From positions 34,317,001 to 34,381,000 of the forward strand of contig CM069876.1 of the NCBI GenBank assembly GCA_036172665.1: DNA of 64,000 nucleotides, written 5' to 3'. A program made the translations under genes and the position numbers. Each line of letters starts with the position of its first letter. Position 1 is the stretch's first letter. The notes under the pieces were generated by a model. It saw only the letters and a program-made list of their open reading frames with translations. It searched no databases and had not been told where the DNA came from. This document shows positions 1 to 11,575 of the stretch, one piece after another. This DNA comes from Prosopocoilus inquinatus (taxonomy: Eukaryota > Arthropoda > Insecta > Coleoptera > Lucanidae).

Positions 1-1690
1 TACATTTTTTACGATCACCGGCTGTTGTCGATTCACAATATGATGATACGATTCAGTCTTACACTAATAATCGTGAGTTAGAAAACAGTTTCTCTTTTTC
101 TGCTGTCAGTGAAAATGTTATCTTGGACCTTCTTTTAAAATACTCTAGTAAAGCTTTTGGTGACGACAACCTTAATGTTGATTTGCTTCATTTTTGTTGT
201 TCATACCTTTTGCCGATTTTTGCTCACATTATTAACTACTGCGTCATCCACGGGGTGTTTCCGGATTGTTGGAAAAAAGCTAAAGTTCTGCCGTTGCCTA
301 AAAATAATAACCCTCAATTTCTCAGTGACGTTCGCCCGATTAGCATTTTACCGGTTCTGTCAAAGATACTTCGTTCATATCTTGCTGCTCATAATATTCT
401 TCCTGAAACTGAGTCAAATTTCCGTCAGCACTTCAGTTGAACGAGCGCTTTAATAATAATCAATTCGGTAATCCTAATTTTACTCGATTACTCGAAAGCA
501 TTCGACCTTATCAATTATGATGTTCTACTCGCGATACTAAAATATTACGGTGTTGGTGATATTGCCATAAACTTCTTTCGCAATTATTTAACCGGCAGAT
601 CTCGGAGGGTTCATTGTCATGGTCAAGCTTCCGATTCCTTACAAATCCACCGGGGCGTACCTCAGGGCTCAATTCTTGGCCCTCTTTTATACTGTATATA
701 TACATCCCGACTATGTGAAGCTATTAAACATTGTAAATTCCGTCTTTATGCTGACGACACGCAATCATATTTTACCTTTGATGCTAAAGAAGTTGAGGTT
801 GCATGCGCTTTAGTCAGTGAAGATCTCAATAGCTTAGCTAAGTCACTAACCTTATATGCAAAGCTTATGCCAACTTAAAGCTAATTTTTGCAATTTTTGT
901 TTCGAAAAAAGTAAAATGTATGCTATGTGAATCCTTGGTGTTGTCACACTTCAATTTTTCAGACTCAGTTTACGGTCCGTTTCTGAGCTGCTTTGACGCG
1001 GCAAGGATTCAAAGGGTTCAGATTGCTGCATGAGGCTTATCTGGAGTAAGACAGCATATTTCTCACAAACTTAATGAGTTGGGCTGGTTGAACATGAAAA
1101 ATAGGAGGCATTTGCATGTTGCCCAATTTTATCATAAAATTTTAACGTAAAAGTGCCCTCCTTATTTATATCATAAGATTACGTTCCGTACGGATGTTCA
1201 CAACATCAACATAAGAAATCGTGGACTACTGTCAATTCCAAGACATCGCGTGGAATTTTTCAAGCGTTGTTTTAGTTATAGGATAGTTGATGTTGTGAAT
1301 GCCCTGCCCGACGGACTTCTTCAGCTTTCTCCGTTGACCTTCAAGAGGAAACTCAAACTGTTGCTTCTGAATTGAATGTGATTTGCTTGCTCACACCCCC
1401 ATAATCTAGATTCCTCCCTCTTCTTTCCTTTTTCCTTTCCTTCTTTCTTTCATTTTTCTCTTTTCTTCCCAACTTCTTTTACATTGTCTTGTTTTAAATC
1501 ATTCTTGAATTTTTATTCAGAATTAGAGTCTAAGTTTTTAAGTCACGGTGGTAGATCAGGGAATTGATTTTTTCAGTACATCTAAACCGTGACCTTTTAA
1601 GCATTAAAAATATTGCTAGTGTACTTTTTTATTTACATTTATATGAAATGATGCTTAATAAACACATTATTATTATTATTATTATTAATA
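1..1690 (+). mobile_element. LINE retrotransposon, 5'-truncated by window edge, decayed
   Basis: The 3' half of a non-LTR retrotransposon. Reverse-transcriptase sequence is already open at position 3, the C-terminal region stops near 1375, and a pyrimidine-rich 3' UTR follows. The UTR carries AATAAA at 1657-1662 and ends in an (ATT)n run at about 1665-1688, a usual LINE tail. The protein pattern (VRPISILPVLSK, GVPQGSILGPLLY, YADDTQ, then RIQRVQ...ISHKL..LGWLNM) is that of Jockey/CR1-type arthropod LINEs. The exact clade was not resolved. The 5' end lies outside the window, so whether ORF1 exists is unknown. Confidence 0.88.
3..1375 (+). pseudogene. LINE reverse transcriptase pseudogene (partial)
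   Basis: This encodes the palm and C-terminal part of a LINE reverse transcriptase, which would copy element RNA at a nicked genomic target. One frame is open from position 3 to 438 and contains FPDCWKKAKVLPLPK and VRPISILPVLSK. The frame then breaks. LLDYSKAFDLINYDVLLAIL follows at about 500-540, GVPQGSILGPLLY near 650-690, and the catalytic YADD box near 745-760. A block of residues after the palm is missing; the text resumes at MLCESLVLSHFN (about 918) and CFDAARIQRVQ (about 990), with an in-frame TGA at about 1030. The final part ends KRKLKLLLLN plus stop at about 1375. Compared with the family there are at least two internal deletions, several frameshifts and stops, so no active enzyme can be made. 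The upstream endonuclease domain is outside the window. Confidence 0.87.
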
Positions 1691-3864
1691 TTGTATAGCA
1701 TCGACATTGCTCTGTCTTGTAATTTGCTGCTCCAGTTAGAATGAACCTCTAAGGTCTGAATGCTCGAAATGCTAACTAACTGTACGCTACGTAATGTTGC
1801 ATGTTTGGTAGAAATGGAAGCATTATCTATCAGCTTGGAGGTAAACTGTAAGTTTTTGTTATATACTTATATCTAATTAAATAATTAAATTACAAAAATC
1901 ATTCTAATGCTCGGTAGTAGAAGCATACCATGTTGTAACTTGCAACTTCGATTAAAATGACCCCCTTGGAGTGAACATAAAGAGACATAAAGGAAAATCT
2001 TCAAGCATGTTATCTAACAACTGGGTGTGTTTATAGTTTCATTATCAATCAGTAGGTATGGAGTATAACAATGCACATTTTATTTTATTACCCATGCACT
2101 TATGGATGGGGAAAACTGGCAGCTTGCTTCATAATTTATGGCTAATAAAAACCTTTCTGCACACAACTTCCCGCAGAAAAGCATCACCAAGTATTCATAC
2201 ACGCGTATGTACATAAATAATATCGAGTTTCTGGCATAAAATCAAAACATTAAAGTTGAAGAATGAATGAATAATGCTCGGCGCGGATGGTAATTTCTCT
2301 CGCCCCTTTTCCGCGAGCGCTTCCAACAATGGGTTATCATTAGATCGTTAAAGTAACAAATCGCGCAATTAGTTATATTTGAGAAAGCATTATCTACCCG
2401 GGTTTCTCATTGTTTTCGCTGGGGCCTCTCGGTGGTAATCAGATACCCTCCCATGATTAATGGGAGAGTTCAACTGCGTTTCGGCAATTAGCTCAGTTGC
2501 TGCATTCACCTTGCTTATTCTACTTACCGTTGATGAAGTTTTACTGTGGTGAGGAGGGCAACACGCATGGTATGGTGGTGCAATCTCGTGGGATGGGGGA
2601 TGGGGGATGAGGACATTTGATTAATTATTCCCGCATTATTATTGCGTTGGTGGTCCGCAGAATATCATTCATATCATTGCCCATCCAGTGGCGGATTCAC
2701 GGAACGCGTGCTTAAATGAAGTGCAAAGGCACTTATTAAAATTAATAGTGGCTTAATTAATTAAATGCGTCCGGGTTTGCGTGTAATAATTTGTACTTCG
2801 TTTTAAGTTAATTGTTTTTGCCGAGTCACTGCTGTTTATTAAATCTTGTTTCAATCGTTTTCATTTCGCCTTTCCCTATCATTAGCATTCTAACAGGAAC
2901 GGTTGGAAACAATCATTGAAAACAGAGAGAATTGATTGCTCATGTATTGCCTGCATATCTTATGCATCGTTACATAACTGTAATTGATGGCATATATCTT
3001 TCTCGCGTGTAATGATAGTAAAGCGCGAAAGACGTTTCATTTCCTGCTCAAGATTAATATGTAATGCGCGAGGAGGCAAAAGAAGCCAGCCAATATTGCT
3101 TACATAAATAAAGATTAACGGCGCTGATTAATCGGCCGTTAGAATCCGATACTTCTACATACACAGAGTAGCAGGCAGTACTCACGATTGCCAACAGTTC
3201 CAATTACATCAACGTGAGCTGTTTGCATTATCTGTTTCTATTCTTATTTTTTGCTTTCTCTCACTGAAATCTCGGTGGTGTTATTAATCGATTAAAGGCA
3301 AAAAAAAAAATTCTAAACAAAAGGTAGTTTGCGAGCGGCGGGAGGGTGGACTAATGCGACATCCAGATGTTGCCGACGCATATTTAGCCGAGGGACGGCG
3401 GAGCTTTTTACAAAGGGTACGTACCCTTTAAGGCGTAATACGTGTCCCGCCGCCCTTAACCATTTATTAAAGTAAAAGCTATTGTTTCGGTGAAAAGTGT
3501 TTCGCAACAAGGCGCCGCGTATTTACGTCGGGATTAAAACACGTTTAATAACGACCCACGATGATGGTGGTGGTGGTACTGCTGCTAGTGGTATGGGGAT
3601 GCTTTCCGGATAATATACATTACCGTCTTTCAGAATAAAGACTAAATAATAAGTCTAAATACTTAATTAATAACATGAATTTTGCCGAATTGTATCTCCA
3701 CAAAAAAAATCAAGATAACTCAATCAGAAAGCAAAGGAATGTTATACACTATCTTACTTCCAAAAATAACACGTTAGTAACAATATTGCTTCAATCAGTT
3801 TGTAAAAAGAAACATCGATGGCATCCTGTTCGGTCAAAGATGTAGGTAGAGATGGCGAGACTAT
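1691..3864. other. Non-coding AT-rich stretch
   Basis: No convincing gene or repeat family is seen. Minor features are a GGGATGGGGGATG direct duplication near 2590-2608, an A-run at 3300-3309, and a GGTGGTGGTGGT run near 3564-3576. Open frames are short and lack family motifs. Confidence 0.5.
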
Positions 3865-4016
3865 GAGAAATCGATTTTATGTTAGTGGCTTTCTGAATCG
3901 ATTCTATTCTATCAATGCGTCATTTGTAGAGATTCGATTTATAGTTGTATCACGAAAAAAATGTTTGTAGAAAATTTTATTTCATCATCTCATAGTTAAG
4001 AGCTAGTTCTATCCGT
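3865..4016 (+). repeat. Left copy of a diverged direct repeat (about 150 bp)
   Basis: It shares an ordered run of blocks with 4832-4974: AAATCGATTTTATGTTRGTG, then GATTCTATTCTAT/AGAATAGAATCGATT, then AGATTCGATT, then TAGAAAA..TTTATTT, and finally CAYAGTTAAGAGCTAGTTC. The two copies are about 965 bp apart, point the same way, and flank the foldback at 4282-4466. They could be the ends of an unclassified element or an old segmental duplication. Confidence 0.6.
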
Positions 4017-4281
4017 ACAGGATCTGAAAAAGTGCATTTTCTAACAAAGTTCGGGTCCAAAAGTAGATGTAGCAAAACCGTCAGCGAAAATCGCTGAAAC
4101 ACACTTTGATGAATAATTGTTTTCAATGAAATAGGACCTGCTGAAATCCCCTCATTTGAAACCGTCCGCGTCCTAAATTTATTTTTAGATAAAATGGAAA
4201 TTGAAAATTATGCATCATTCTTATTTTTTTAATTTTAAATTACCAGAAGAATGCAAGAAAAATCTTCTAACAGTGTTTTTG

Positions 4282-4466
4282 TTCTTTTTTGGCAGAGTGA
4301 CAGAGAGAGAGAGAGAGACGCCCATCGGTTTTCAATGAAAAAAAAAACGCAACTGAAACGTCTTGTGCGCTGGGTTTTCTTCGAGCTGCGCTTTGTTTCA
4401 TTGAAAGCCGATGGGCGTTTTCTCTCACTCTCTCTCTCTCTCTCTCTGTTTCTTTGCCAAAAAGAA
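4282..4466. repeat. Foldback hairpin with GA/CT arms
   Basis: The left arm 4282-4340 and right arm 4396-4466 are inverted copies. Both contain the unique string GCCCATCGG(T/C)TTTCAATGAAA next to a (GA)n run on the left or (CT)n run on the right, and both end in TTCTTTTTTGGCA-like sequence. The right arm is longer because of extra CT repeats. A loop of about 55 bp separates them. The layout resembles a MITE or foldback element that contains microsatellite DNA. No clear target-site duplication was found. Confidence 0.7.
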
Positions 4467-4831
4467 AAGAAAAAAAATCGCTGCGAGAAAAAACGCTATC
4501 ATTTAGCTCAGTCCTCGGCGATAAAGAGGAAATAAAAAGCTAACGCAATCATCTTAAAAATGTGGATGGAAAACAACCGAAAGCGAAAATATTATTATAA
4601 AAGTGACTTTAAAAAAAAATATTATTTTGTAAACGCGGTTTCCTTTTTTATTAACCTTCGTCAGAAATTGTAAAAAGTTCGGCAAAGAAAGATTCAAAAA
4701 CATTGAAAATCGAAAATAATAAAATTGATGTAAAATTCTAAAAGTTAAGAAAATCCGTTTCAAGGCCAATCGAAGGAAACGCTGAAATTTAAGCAAAAAA
4801 AAAAAAAAAAAACTAAAAATCACGCGACAAT

Positions 4832-4974
4832 AAAAAATCGATTTTATGTTGGTGACTTTCTATTCTAGATAGAATAGAATCGATTTGCAAAGATTCGATT
4901 GATTCACGCGAGAGATATTTCTAGAAAAATTTATTTAATCTTTTCACAGTTAAGAGCTAGTTCAAGTTCAGTAC
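4832..4974 (+). repeat. Right copy of the diverged direct repeat
   Basis: This is the partner of 3865-4016; see that entry for the shared blocks. It ends with the same CAGTTAAGAGCTAGTTC string. Indels are concentrated in the middle, around the TCTAGATAGAATAGAATCG segment. Confidence 0.6.
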
Positions 4975-5099
4975 AAATTGGAATTACGTAAAATCAAGGT
5001 TACTTCATTACATAGTGCAAAACCCCTTACGCAGCGAAAGGCTTCACCGGATCACCAGTCCGAAACGTAAGCGTCGCATTGGATATGTTGGATAAATGC

Positions 5100-5530
5100 C
5101 ATTTGGCAAACATAATTGATGTCGACAAATTAGAGGTTTAATTTCTTGATCTTAACCCTTCTACCCCAACGCAGAATCGATTTTAACGTAAAGCTAAGAC
5201 CGCGTATAAATATGGTGATCTTAAGTTGTTAGAGTTTTTAAGAAAGTCTTGTAAATTAATTAGTTAGGAAGTAAGTGGATTAGTATGTTAGTTAGGAAAT
5301 TTATACCGTTAGTCATAAGATAAGATAGTTAAATTCAGTGACGGTTAGGAGTCAGTAGGTAGTAGGATGAGTGTTGAGTAAATGTTAGATTAAATATAAG
5401 TAATAAACATTATTTAGTAAAAAGGAATGTGGAGAAAGTAAAAAAACGATTGAAACTCTTATTTTTTTCCGTCGGGATCGTGGAGGTGCAAATACCGTGA
5501 GAGTTGACTACAATCTTCTTCACCGATTTT
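5100..5530 (+). mobile_element. Possible solo LTR (weak)
   Basis: A TATAAATA box at 5205-5212 is followed about 190 bp later by AATAAAC at 5402-5408 and then by a T-rich and G-rich segment. The intervening DNA is rich in TTAG/GTTAG words. This order (TATA, transcribed segment, polyadenylation signal) is what U3-R-U5 of an LTR looks like. No second copy, TG...CA ends or target duplication was seen, so it may simply be AT-rich DNA. Confidence 0.22.
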
Positions 5531-6535
5531 CTATTAAGAGAATTCTTCTTCTGAACACCTGTTACCTAGACGCCCTCCAGAATTATCGCAAAATATTTGA
5601 TCATAACCTAACAAAATCCTTATCACATCCTTAACATCATCTCTTATCTAGGCACAGAGAGGTATGCTAACCCAACAAAAATTATTAACTGATGTTAGTA
5701 ACGAATGGTAGGCGCAATTAATTGTTTGGATTTGTATTTGGATTTCCACACAATGCGGACAATAATAAATCATGGTACAGCGGCACATTCAGTGCATCGC
5801 CGATCACAGTGTATATTCTGTTGCTAAAAGGATAAAGTGCAGATTTCTGTTTTAAATGGTAAGAAATAATAAATTTTGGGTTTAATTTAACCAATTCTTT
5901 ACTTTTCTATGGCCTATCCACATCTCAGAAAGAAACGGTAGTCAAAGACAAAGAAATATATGTACATACAAATATTTCTTTTTGAATAGACAGAGTGAAA
6001 GTCCGTTAATCTATCAATCAATCAAAACCTAAGCGTTCCGAATTAATGAAAAATCCGAATTATTTGAACCTTTATAAAAGTGACATGCTTACATGAACAC
6101 CAGATAGGAAGTTGTTTACAGCGTGCCTTGGGCTTGCTTAATGAGGAAAGGTAAGTTCCTAGAAGAAAAAGGCGCCGGAGCTACCACAACTATTTGACAG
6201 GAGGTTATAATATCAAACATGTATTCGAGGTGGTGATAACTAACGATTCACACAACATGAATACTTCATATGTCATGGAGTCAGTTCATCGAAGATGTTC
6301 AGCAACGTTAATAATGCAATGAGTTACTTATAAGGAAACGAAACGACGAATAAGCAGAAGCAAAAGTCACTTCACTGAAAACCGAATAACGGGGCCCATA
6401 TTTCGTTTAAAAAACGTTAACAGTAAACACCCGGCAATTCATTGAACTTTAATTGTGACTACGTGTCGTCAAAAATGAAAAACGAAACAATTAACAAAAT
6501 ATTAACAATAAATTAGATAATCAAAATAAAATGAT
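5531..6535. other. Non-coding AT-rich stretch
   Basis: No gene, repeat array or mobile-element end could be recognised. Stop codons are dense in all frames. Confidence 0.45.
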
Positions 6536-6595
6536 CTCTCCGACCTAGTGATGTTCAGTCACTAGGCTACCACCTTACGGTTCCGATCCGGAGAG
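6536..6595. repeat. tRNA-like nested hairpin
   Basis: An outer 7-bp stem (CTCTCCG 6536-6542 with CGGAGAG 6589-6595) encloses an inner perfect 8-bp stem (CCTAGTGA 6544-6551 with TCACTAGG 6559-6566) that has a 7-nt loop, TGTTCAG. GGTTCCGATCC at 6579-6589 resembles a pol III B box on the plus strand, while TAGCCTAGTG resembles an A box only on the minus strand. The size and acceptor-like and anticodon-like stems recall a tRNA, but the D arm and T stem are missing. It is probably a decayed tRNA-derived element or a chance cruciform, not a working tRNA gene. Confidence 0.35.
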
Positions 6596-6599
6596 AGCG

Positions 6600-8850
6600 T
6601 CCTCGTAGTACAGATCCAAGATTGGTAGAACTGGACTGTGTATTAGAAGGTTGCCTTGATCCAGAGGGGATAGTTTGACTACGTAACTTGCTACGTCACG
6701 TCAGGTGATAAATTCCATTGGGCATATTAAAGAGGTTTTTGCGTTAATTGATCAATAGGACCACAGAAGGTATTCCATTTTTAGTGAATTAGATCGAGCT
6801 TTAGCTTTTTTCCATTACGGTTTAATTTTAAGCTTCGATTTATTCCCACGGTGACAATTATAAGAAAAACAAAAGTTTCCACAGTAATAAAGCGAAACTT
6901 AAGGTTAAACCCCAATTGAAAAACTGGCCCTTAGGAACATTTTGCGTCTTAACGAAATTTTAAAACGTAACACAAGTTCATTGCATGTTGTTTGGAGCAC
7001 AACTGTGAACCATATCTATTGTGATCATTCCGAGTGTTTCATAATTCGCATTTTACAGCTCTTAAAGTGAGACGAGCGAATTAAGTTTTGCATGGAGGGT
7101 ATAAAATTTAATCTTAATTGATATTTTTTTTTTGTTGAACTGTATAACCAATGTAACTTGTGAGACTCAACTTAAAAGCAATAATCCAGATGTTCCATTT
7201 AGAAATTTCGAAGCGTGTTTGAAGTACACTTTGTATTTCAATATTAAACGAGATAAAGCTCGAGTGAAAATGACTAAATCCTCCCCCTGCTTACGTGCAA
7301 AGGCAAGATCGAAAATTTATACAGAATATGTTTATAGCTTCCTCGAAGCCGTTTTCAATCCACTGTTCAAATTCTCGATAAATCCCGCATCCCGTTCCGG
7401 CTAAAGCGATTTTCAAGCATTTACCCACGTCGTGAATAAGCAAGTCGCCCGAGCAGACGTGATCTCGTCCAGGATATTGGATTTGCAGGGTAAACTATCG
7501 AGGCCTCAGTTTTCCGCCCTTAGTCAAGATTCGCAACAATCACAATCCATCCATCCATGTACGGGAGAAGTTTCTTAAATAAAAAATAAAAAAATCGTGG
7601 GGCGGCGACAACCTGATAAAATACCTTCCCGACCGCACGAAATGTTTAAACCCAAGTAATTGATATGCACCGATATTAATATTATTTATGCCTGACACTT
7701 TATACATACCATGTGTTTCGAATTACACACGCTAGTACTTACATACAGAAACTCGTGGAAAAAATCGGAGAGAGAGAGGAAAAAAACGAACATAAAATTA
7801 ATATTTACGGCGACAGCACGCATTATTTTTAATGCGTTCTATTAATAAGTTAATAAACAAACGTCAGGGTAATTTATTGCGCGATTCTGTTGATACTTTT
7901 TTTCGTTAACCGAAAATGGTCGTAAGCCGACTTGGCCGGCCGTAATTCACTTGCAACATTTTGTATAATAATTTACAGCCGACAAAATATTCGAATGGCT
8001 GGTAGAAAGTAAGTTGCCAAAACTTTCCTCCCTCGAAAATAATGCCCAACTTTCAGCTTATCGTCCTTTCGATCGCTCTTTGACTTATTGAATGCACACA
8101 GAAACCAATGAGTCGCATAAAACGTTCCCCTATAAATGATAACGTCCCTTCCAGTTTGTTATGGCTTATGGCCTGGCTGGTCGATACCTGCGTGCAAGGG
8201 TGCGTAGGGAATATCCGGGTGTTATGCGGGGGTACGAAAGTCATATCTGCTTGCGATAAAATTTCATGGTGCGCATATTTTTCCCGTATTTAGCAATAAG
8301 AGGGACGTAAAATTTTTAAAGGGTGACGTGCAATTACCTAATTCTCCCAGTTATTTCTATTTGGCTCACGTATGCTGTGGCCACAATTGTCGGCTAGATG
8401 AGGGTTCAGCATAATATTTCTACCGGAAAAGACGATTAAAGTCGAAAACGCAAATTGCACAGCTTCAGTTAAGCCCTTTCCCATTTGAAGTCAAATGTGC
8501 AGTATAATAATTTTTAATAACTATACCCTCACCTTTTCACCCCGCACACCCTGTGTACTTACATATTTCATGACATTTAGAAATTGACAATTTTTTAGAA
8601 TGATAAAACAAAAATAACAAACAGGAAACTTAGTTTAAGTTAAAAAATACGAAATTTTTTGAACCAAATCTTCGTAGAAGAAATGGGGTGGTCTAAAAAG
8701 GCCTTTGCAAACAATCGTTTTGTCATAGTTTAGTAATAGATGGCGGCGTGCGGTTACACAACCCTAATGCAAGTTGCAGAGGGACTCATTACGTCGACGG
8801 TACAAGACAGATACGGGGTCTTGCGAATCCCAGGGGACCCAAATCGCATT
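6600..8850. other. Non-coding stretch
   Basis: No family-level protein or repeat was recognised. An open frame at 8740-8988 begins ATGGCGGCG, but its predicted residues match nothing known to me and it runs into the tandem array region. It is not called as a gene. Confidence 0.4.
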
Positions 8851-8869
8851 GCACGTGACTGTCACGTGC
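8851..8869. promoter_or_regulatory. Perfect palindrome with two CACGTG E-boxes
   Basis: GCACGTGACTGTCACGTGC is a perfect 9-bp inverted repeat around one T. It holds two copies of CACGTG, each in a GTCACGTG(A/C) context, the core bound by bHLH-zip factors (USF, MITF/TFE, Myc/Max families). The double site is seen directly; any regulatory role is inference. It sits about 220 bp left of the tandem array starting near 9080. Confidence 0.4.
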
Positions 8870-9079
8870 GAGAGAAATCATGCTCGTGTCTACAACCAGA
8901 ATTAGTCGCTTTGTTTGCTCCCGGAATGTACGAGGCCGAAAATAACCGACGTCTCTCATCGCGTTCATTACCACTTTCGAGCTTTTAGAAATTGAGCGTT
9001 TTGTAAACAATACCGGGACTATTTCTGGAAGGGATTTTATAATGCACTCGAAGACTTGGCTCATTGATGAATCCACAAG

Positions 9080-10915
9080 TTCTTCCTTTCGATCTTCATT
9101 TACTTTAACCATCTGTGAGGTGAGGATTTTATTTATTTGCAAACACTGGGAAAGCCCAAGGAAATGAAATGTAATTATTCTTTTAAGAGAAAGATCAGAT
9201 TCCAGAAAGTTTTCCTTTCAATTTTCACTTGTTTCCGCCATTTGTGAGACGAGGATCATCTTTATTTGCAAATTCCGGGGAAGCCCAAGGAGAAATGCAA
9301 TTAGTCTTTTGAGAAAAGGACCAGAGTCCAATTCTTTCGATTTTCACTTCCTCCAACATTTGTAAGATGAGGATTCTCTTTGCTCGTAGACTCTGGGGAA
9401 GTCCAAGGAAAAAAACTGCAGTTATTCTTTTGAGAAAAAGATTAAAGTTTTCCTATCGATCTTCATTTGCTTTTTACCATCTGTGAGGTGAGGATTTTGT
9501 TTATTTGCAAACACTGCGGAAGCCCAAGGAAATAAATGCAATTATTCTTTCGAGAGAAAGATCAGATTCCAGAAAGTTTTCATTTCGAATTTAACTTGTT
9601 TCCGCCATTTGTGAGACGAGGATCTTCTTTATTTGCAAACTCCGGGGAAGCCCAAGGAAAAAAATGCAATTAGTCTTTTGAGAAAAGGACCAGAGTCCAA
9701 GTCTTTTGATTTTCACTTGCTTTCACCATTTATAAGATGAGGATTCTCTTTGCTCGTAAACTTTGGGGAAATCCACGGAAAAAGATGCAGTTATTATTTT
9801 GAGAAAAAGATTAAAGTTTTCCTTTCGATCTTCATTTGCTTTAACTTATGTGCGGTGAGGATTTTAGTTATTTGCAAACATTGGGGAAGCCCAGGGAAAT
9901 AAATGCAATTATTCTTTTGAGAGACAGATCAGATTCCACAAAGTTCTCCTTTCGAATTTCACTTGTTTCTGCCATTTGTGAGAAGAGGATCCTCTTTATT
10001 TGTAAACTCCGGGGAAACCGAAGAAAAAAAAATGCAATTACTCTTTTGAGAAAAGAACCAGAGTCCAATTCTTTCGATGTTCACTTGCTTCCACCATTTG
10101 TAAGATGAGGATTCTCTTTACTCGTAAACTCTGGGGAAGTCCAAGGAAAAAAAGTTCACTTATTCTTTTGAGAAAAAGATTAAAGTTTTCCTATCGATTT
10201 TCATTTGCTTTAACCATCTGTGAGGTGAGGATTTTGTTTATTTGCAAACATTGGGGAAGCCCAGGGAAATAAATGCAGTAATTCTTTTGAGAGAAAGATC
10301 AGATTCCAGAAAGTTTTCCTTTAGAATTTCACTCATTTCCGCCGTTTGTGAGACGAGGATCCTCTTTATTTGCAAACTCTGGGGAAACAAACCCAAGGAA
10401 AAAAATGCAATTAGTCTTTTGAGAAAAGGACCAGAGTCCAATTCTTTCGATTTTCACTTGCCTCCACCATTTGTAAGATGAGGATTCTCTTTACTCGTAA
10501 ACTCTGGGGAAGTCCAAGGAAAAAAAGTTCACTTATTCTTTTGAGAAAAAGATTAAAGTTTTCCTATCGATTTTCATTTGCTTTAACCATCTGTGAGGTG
10601 AGGATTTTGTTTATTTGCAAAGACTGGGATAGCCCAAGAAAATAAAATGCAATTATTCTTTTGAGAAAAGGACCAGACTCCAATTCTTTCGATTTTCACT
10701 TGCTTCCAACATTTGTAAGATGAGGATTATCTTTGTTGGTGAACTCTGGGGAAGTCCAAGGAAAAACATGCAATTATTCATTTGAGTTTTCCTTTCGACT
10801 TTCATTTGCTTCCACCATTCGTGAGGTGAGGATTTTATTTATTCGCACAGAACTCTGGGGAACCCCCCAAGGGAAAAAAACGCAATTATTCTTATGAGAA
10901 AAAGTTCAAAATCCA
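9080..10915. repeat. Higher-order tandem array: about 123 bp monomers in about 369 bp triplets
   Basis: About 15 head-to-tail monomers share the landmarks GTGAGGTGAGGAT or GTAAGATGAGGATTCTCTTT, then TTGCAAACTCTGGGGAAG, CCCAAGGAAA, TGCAATTATTCTTTTGAGA and TTTTCCTTTCGAT. Three monomer types alternate in fixed order: A (CTGTGAGGTGAGG), B (TTTGTGAGACGAGG), C (TTTGTAAGATGAGG). Type A recurs at about 9113, 9481, 9850, 10218 and 10591, giving a higher-order period of 368-373 bp. The last cycle lacks B. Monomer length is close to 123 bp, a multiple of three, so frames run on for 60-90 codons on both strands, but stops recur in each unit. No protein is proposed. It is a locally amplified minisatellite. 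Confidence 0.92.
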
Positions 10916-11417
10916 AGTGGGGCGGCACAAAATCCATCTTACAATGATTGTTTGAAGCCAGGTGATTATCCTTGTTGCTGTGCTAAGCGCAAAAGAAAAA
11001 TCCAAGGCCGGCTTGCCATCAATGCCCCTCGATTCTGCGGATAATTAATGCGATTACACGAGGCTTACGAGTTTCAATAAAGCGACGTGTACGTCATAAA
11101 TCCCCATCTGGTCGGCACTTCTGCACGCTTTACAATTACCTTTTCCGAGACGCGAATGCCAATAATCGTTTCCCTCGTGTCTTATTCCGCTCGCGTGCTT
11201 CTCCTTTATTGCCGACTTTCTGTTTTGCTTCGCGTTTATTTTCTTCTGCATTTTTCATGGCGAATCCCAAGTCTCCTCACTGATTCATCGCAGGAACCAT
11301 ATAATCAAGATGTACCATCATGGACAGTTTAAAGAAAACACTCGAAAGTTTGCTTTGAATGAAAGTAATGTTTCGAGCAGGTCGGTTTTGCATATTTTTT
11401 CTTTAAGTTATTGTTTG
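10916..11417. other. Non-coding stretch between tandem array and MITE
   Basis: No gene or repeat recognised. An open frame at 11087-11332 has no family motif and is not supported. Confidence 0.4.
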
Positions 11418-11425
11418 CTTATAAC

Positions 11426-11567
11426 CAATGCTGAGATATAGTTGGGCAAATGCCCTCCATTATAATAGAGCGGAGAGTACTGTGCATTAGCGCGTGCGTA
11501 TGCCATGGCGTACTCCACGTTGTCCGCTTTACAAAGAGGGCATTTGCCCAACTATATCTCGGTGTTG
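11426..11567. mobile_element. MITE with hAT-like ends (142 bp)
   Basis: Terminal inverted repeats of about 31-32 bp lie at 11426-11457 and 11537-11567. The 22-bp core from GAGATATAG through GGGCAAATGCCCTC is identical in both arms. The outer 9 bp differ only by transitions: CAATGCT on the left and CAACACC on the right complement. The element is flanked by near-identical 8-bp direct repeats, CTTATAAC (11418-11425) and CTTATAAA (11568-11575). An 8-bp target duplication with ends starting CA is the hAT superfamily signature. It has no coding capacity and would have been moved in trans. Confidence 0.82.
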
Positions 11568-11575
11568 CTTATAAA

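Noticed and set aside
8740..8988. 82-codon frame starting ATGGCGGCG
   Set aside because: Attractive start, but no family match and no further evidence of expression or splicing.
9868..10441. Repeated 66-67-codon minus-strand frames resembling a repeat protein
   Set aside because: Period of three times 41 codons keeps the frame, but stops recur and the plus strand is equally open. No protein evidence.
9080..10915. CRISPR-like array
   Set aside because: Units are contiguous, about 123 bp long and without short repeats separated by unique spacers; the genome context is eukaryotic.
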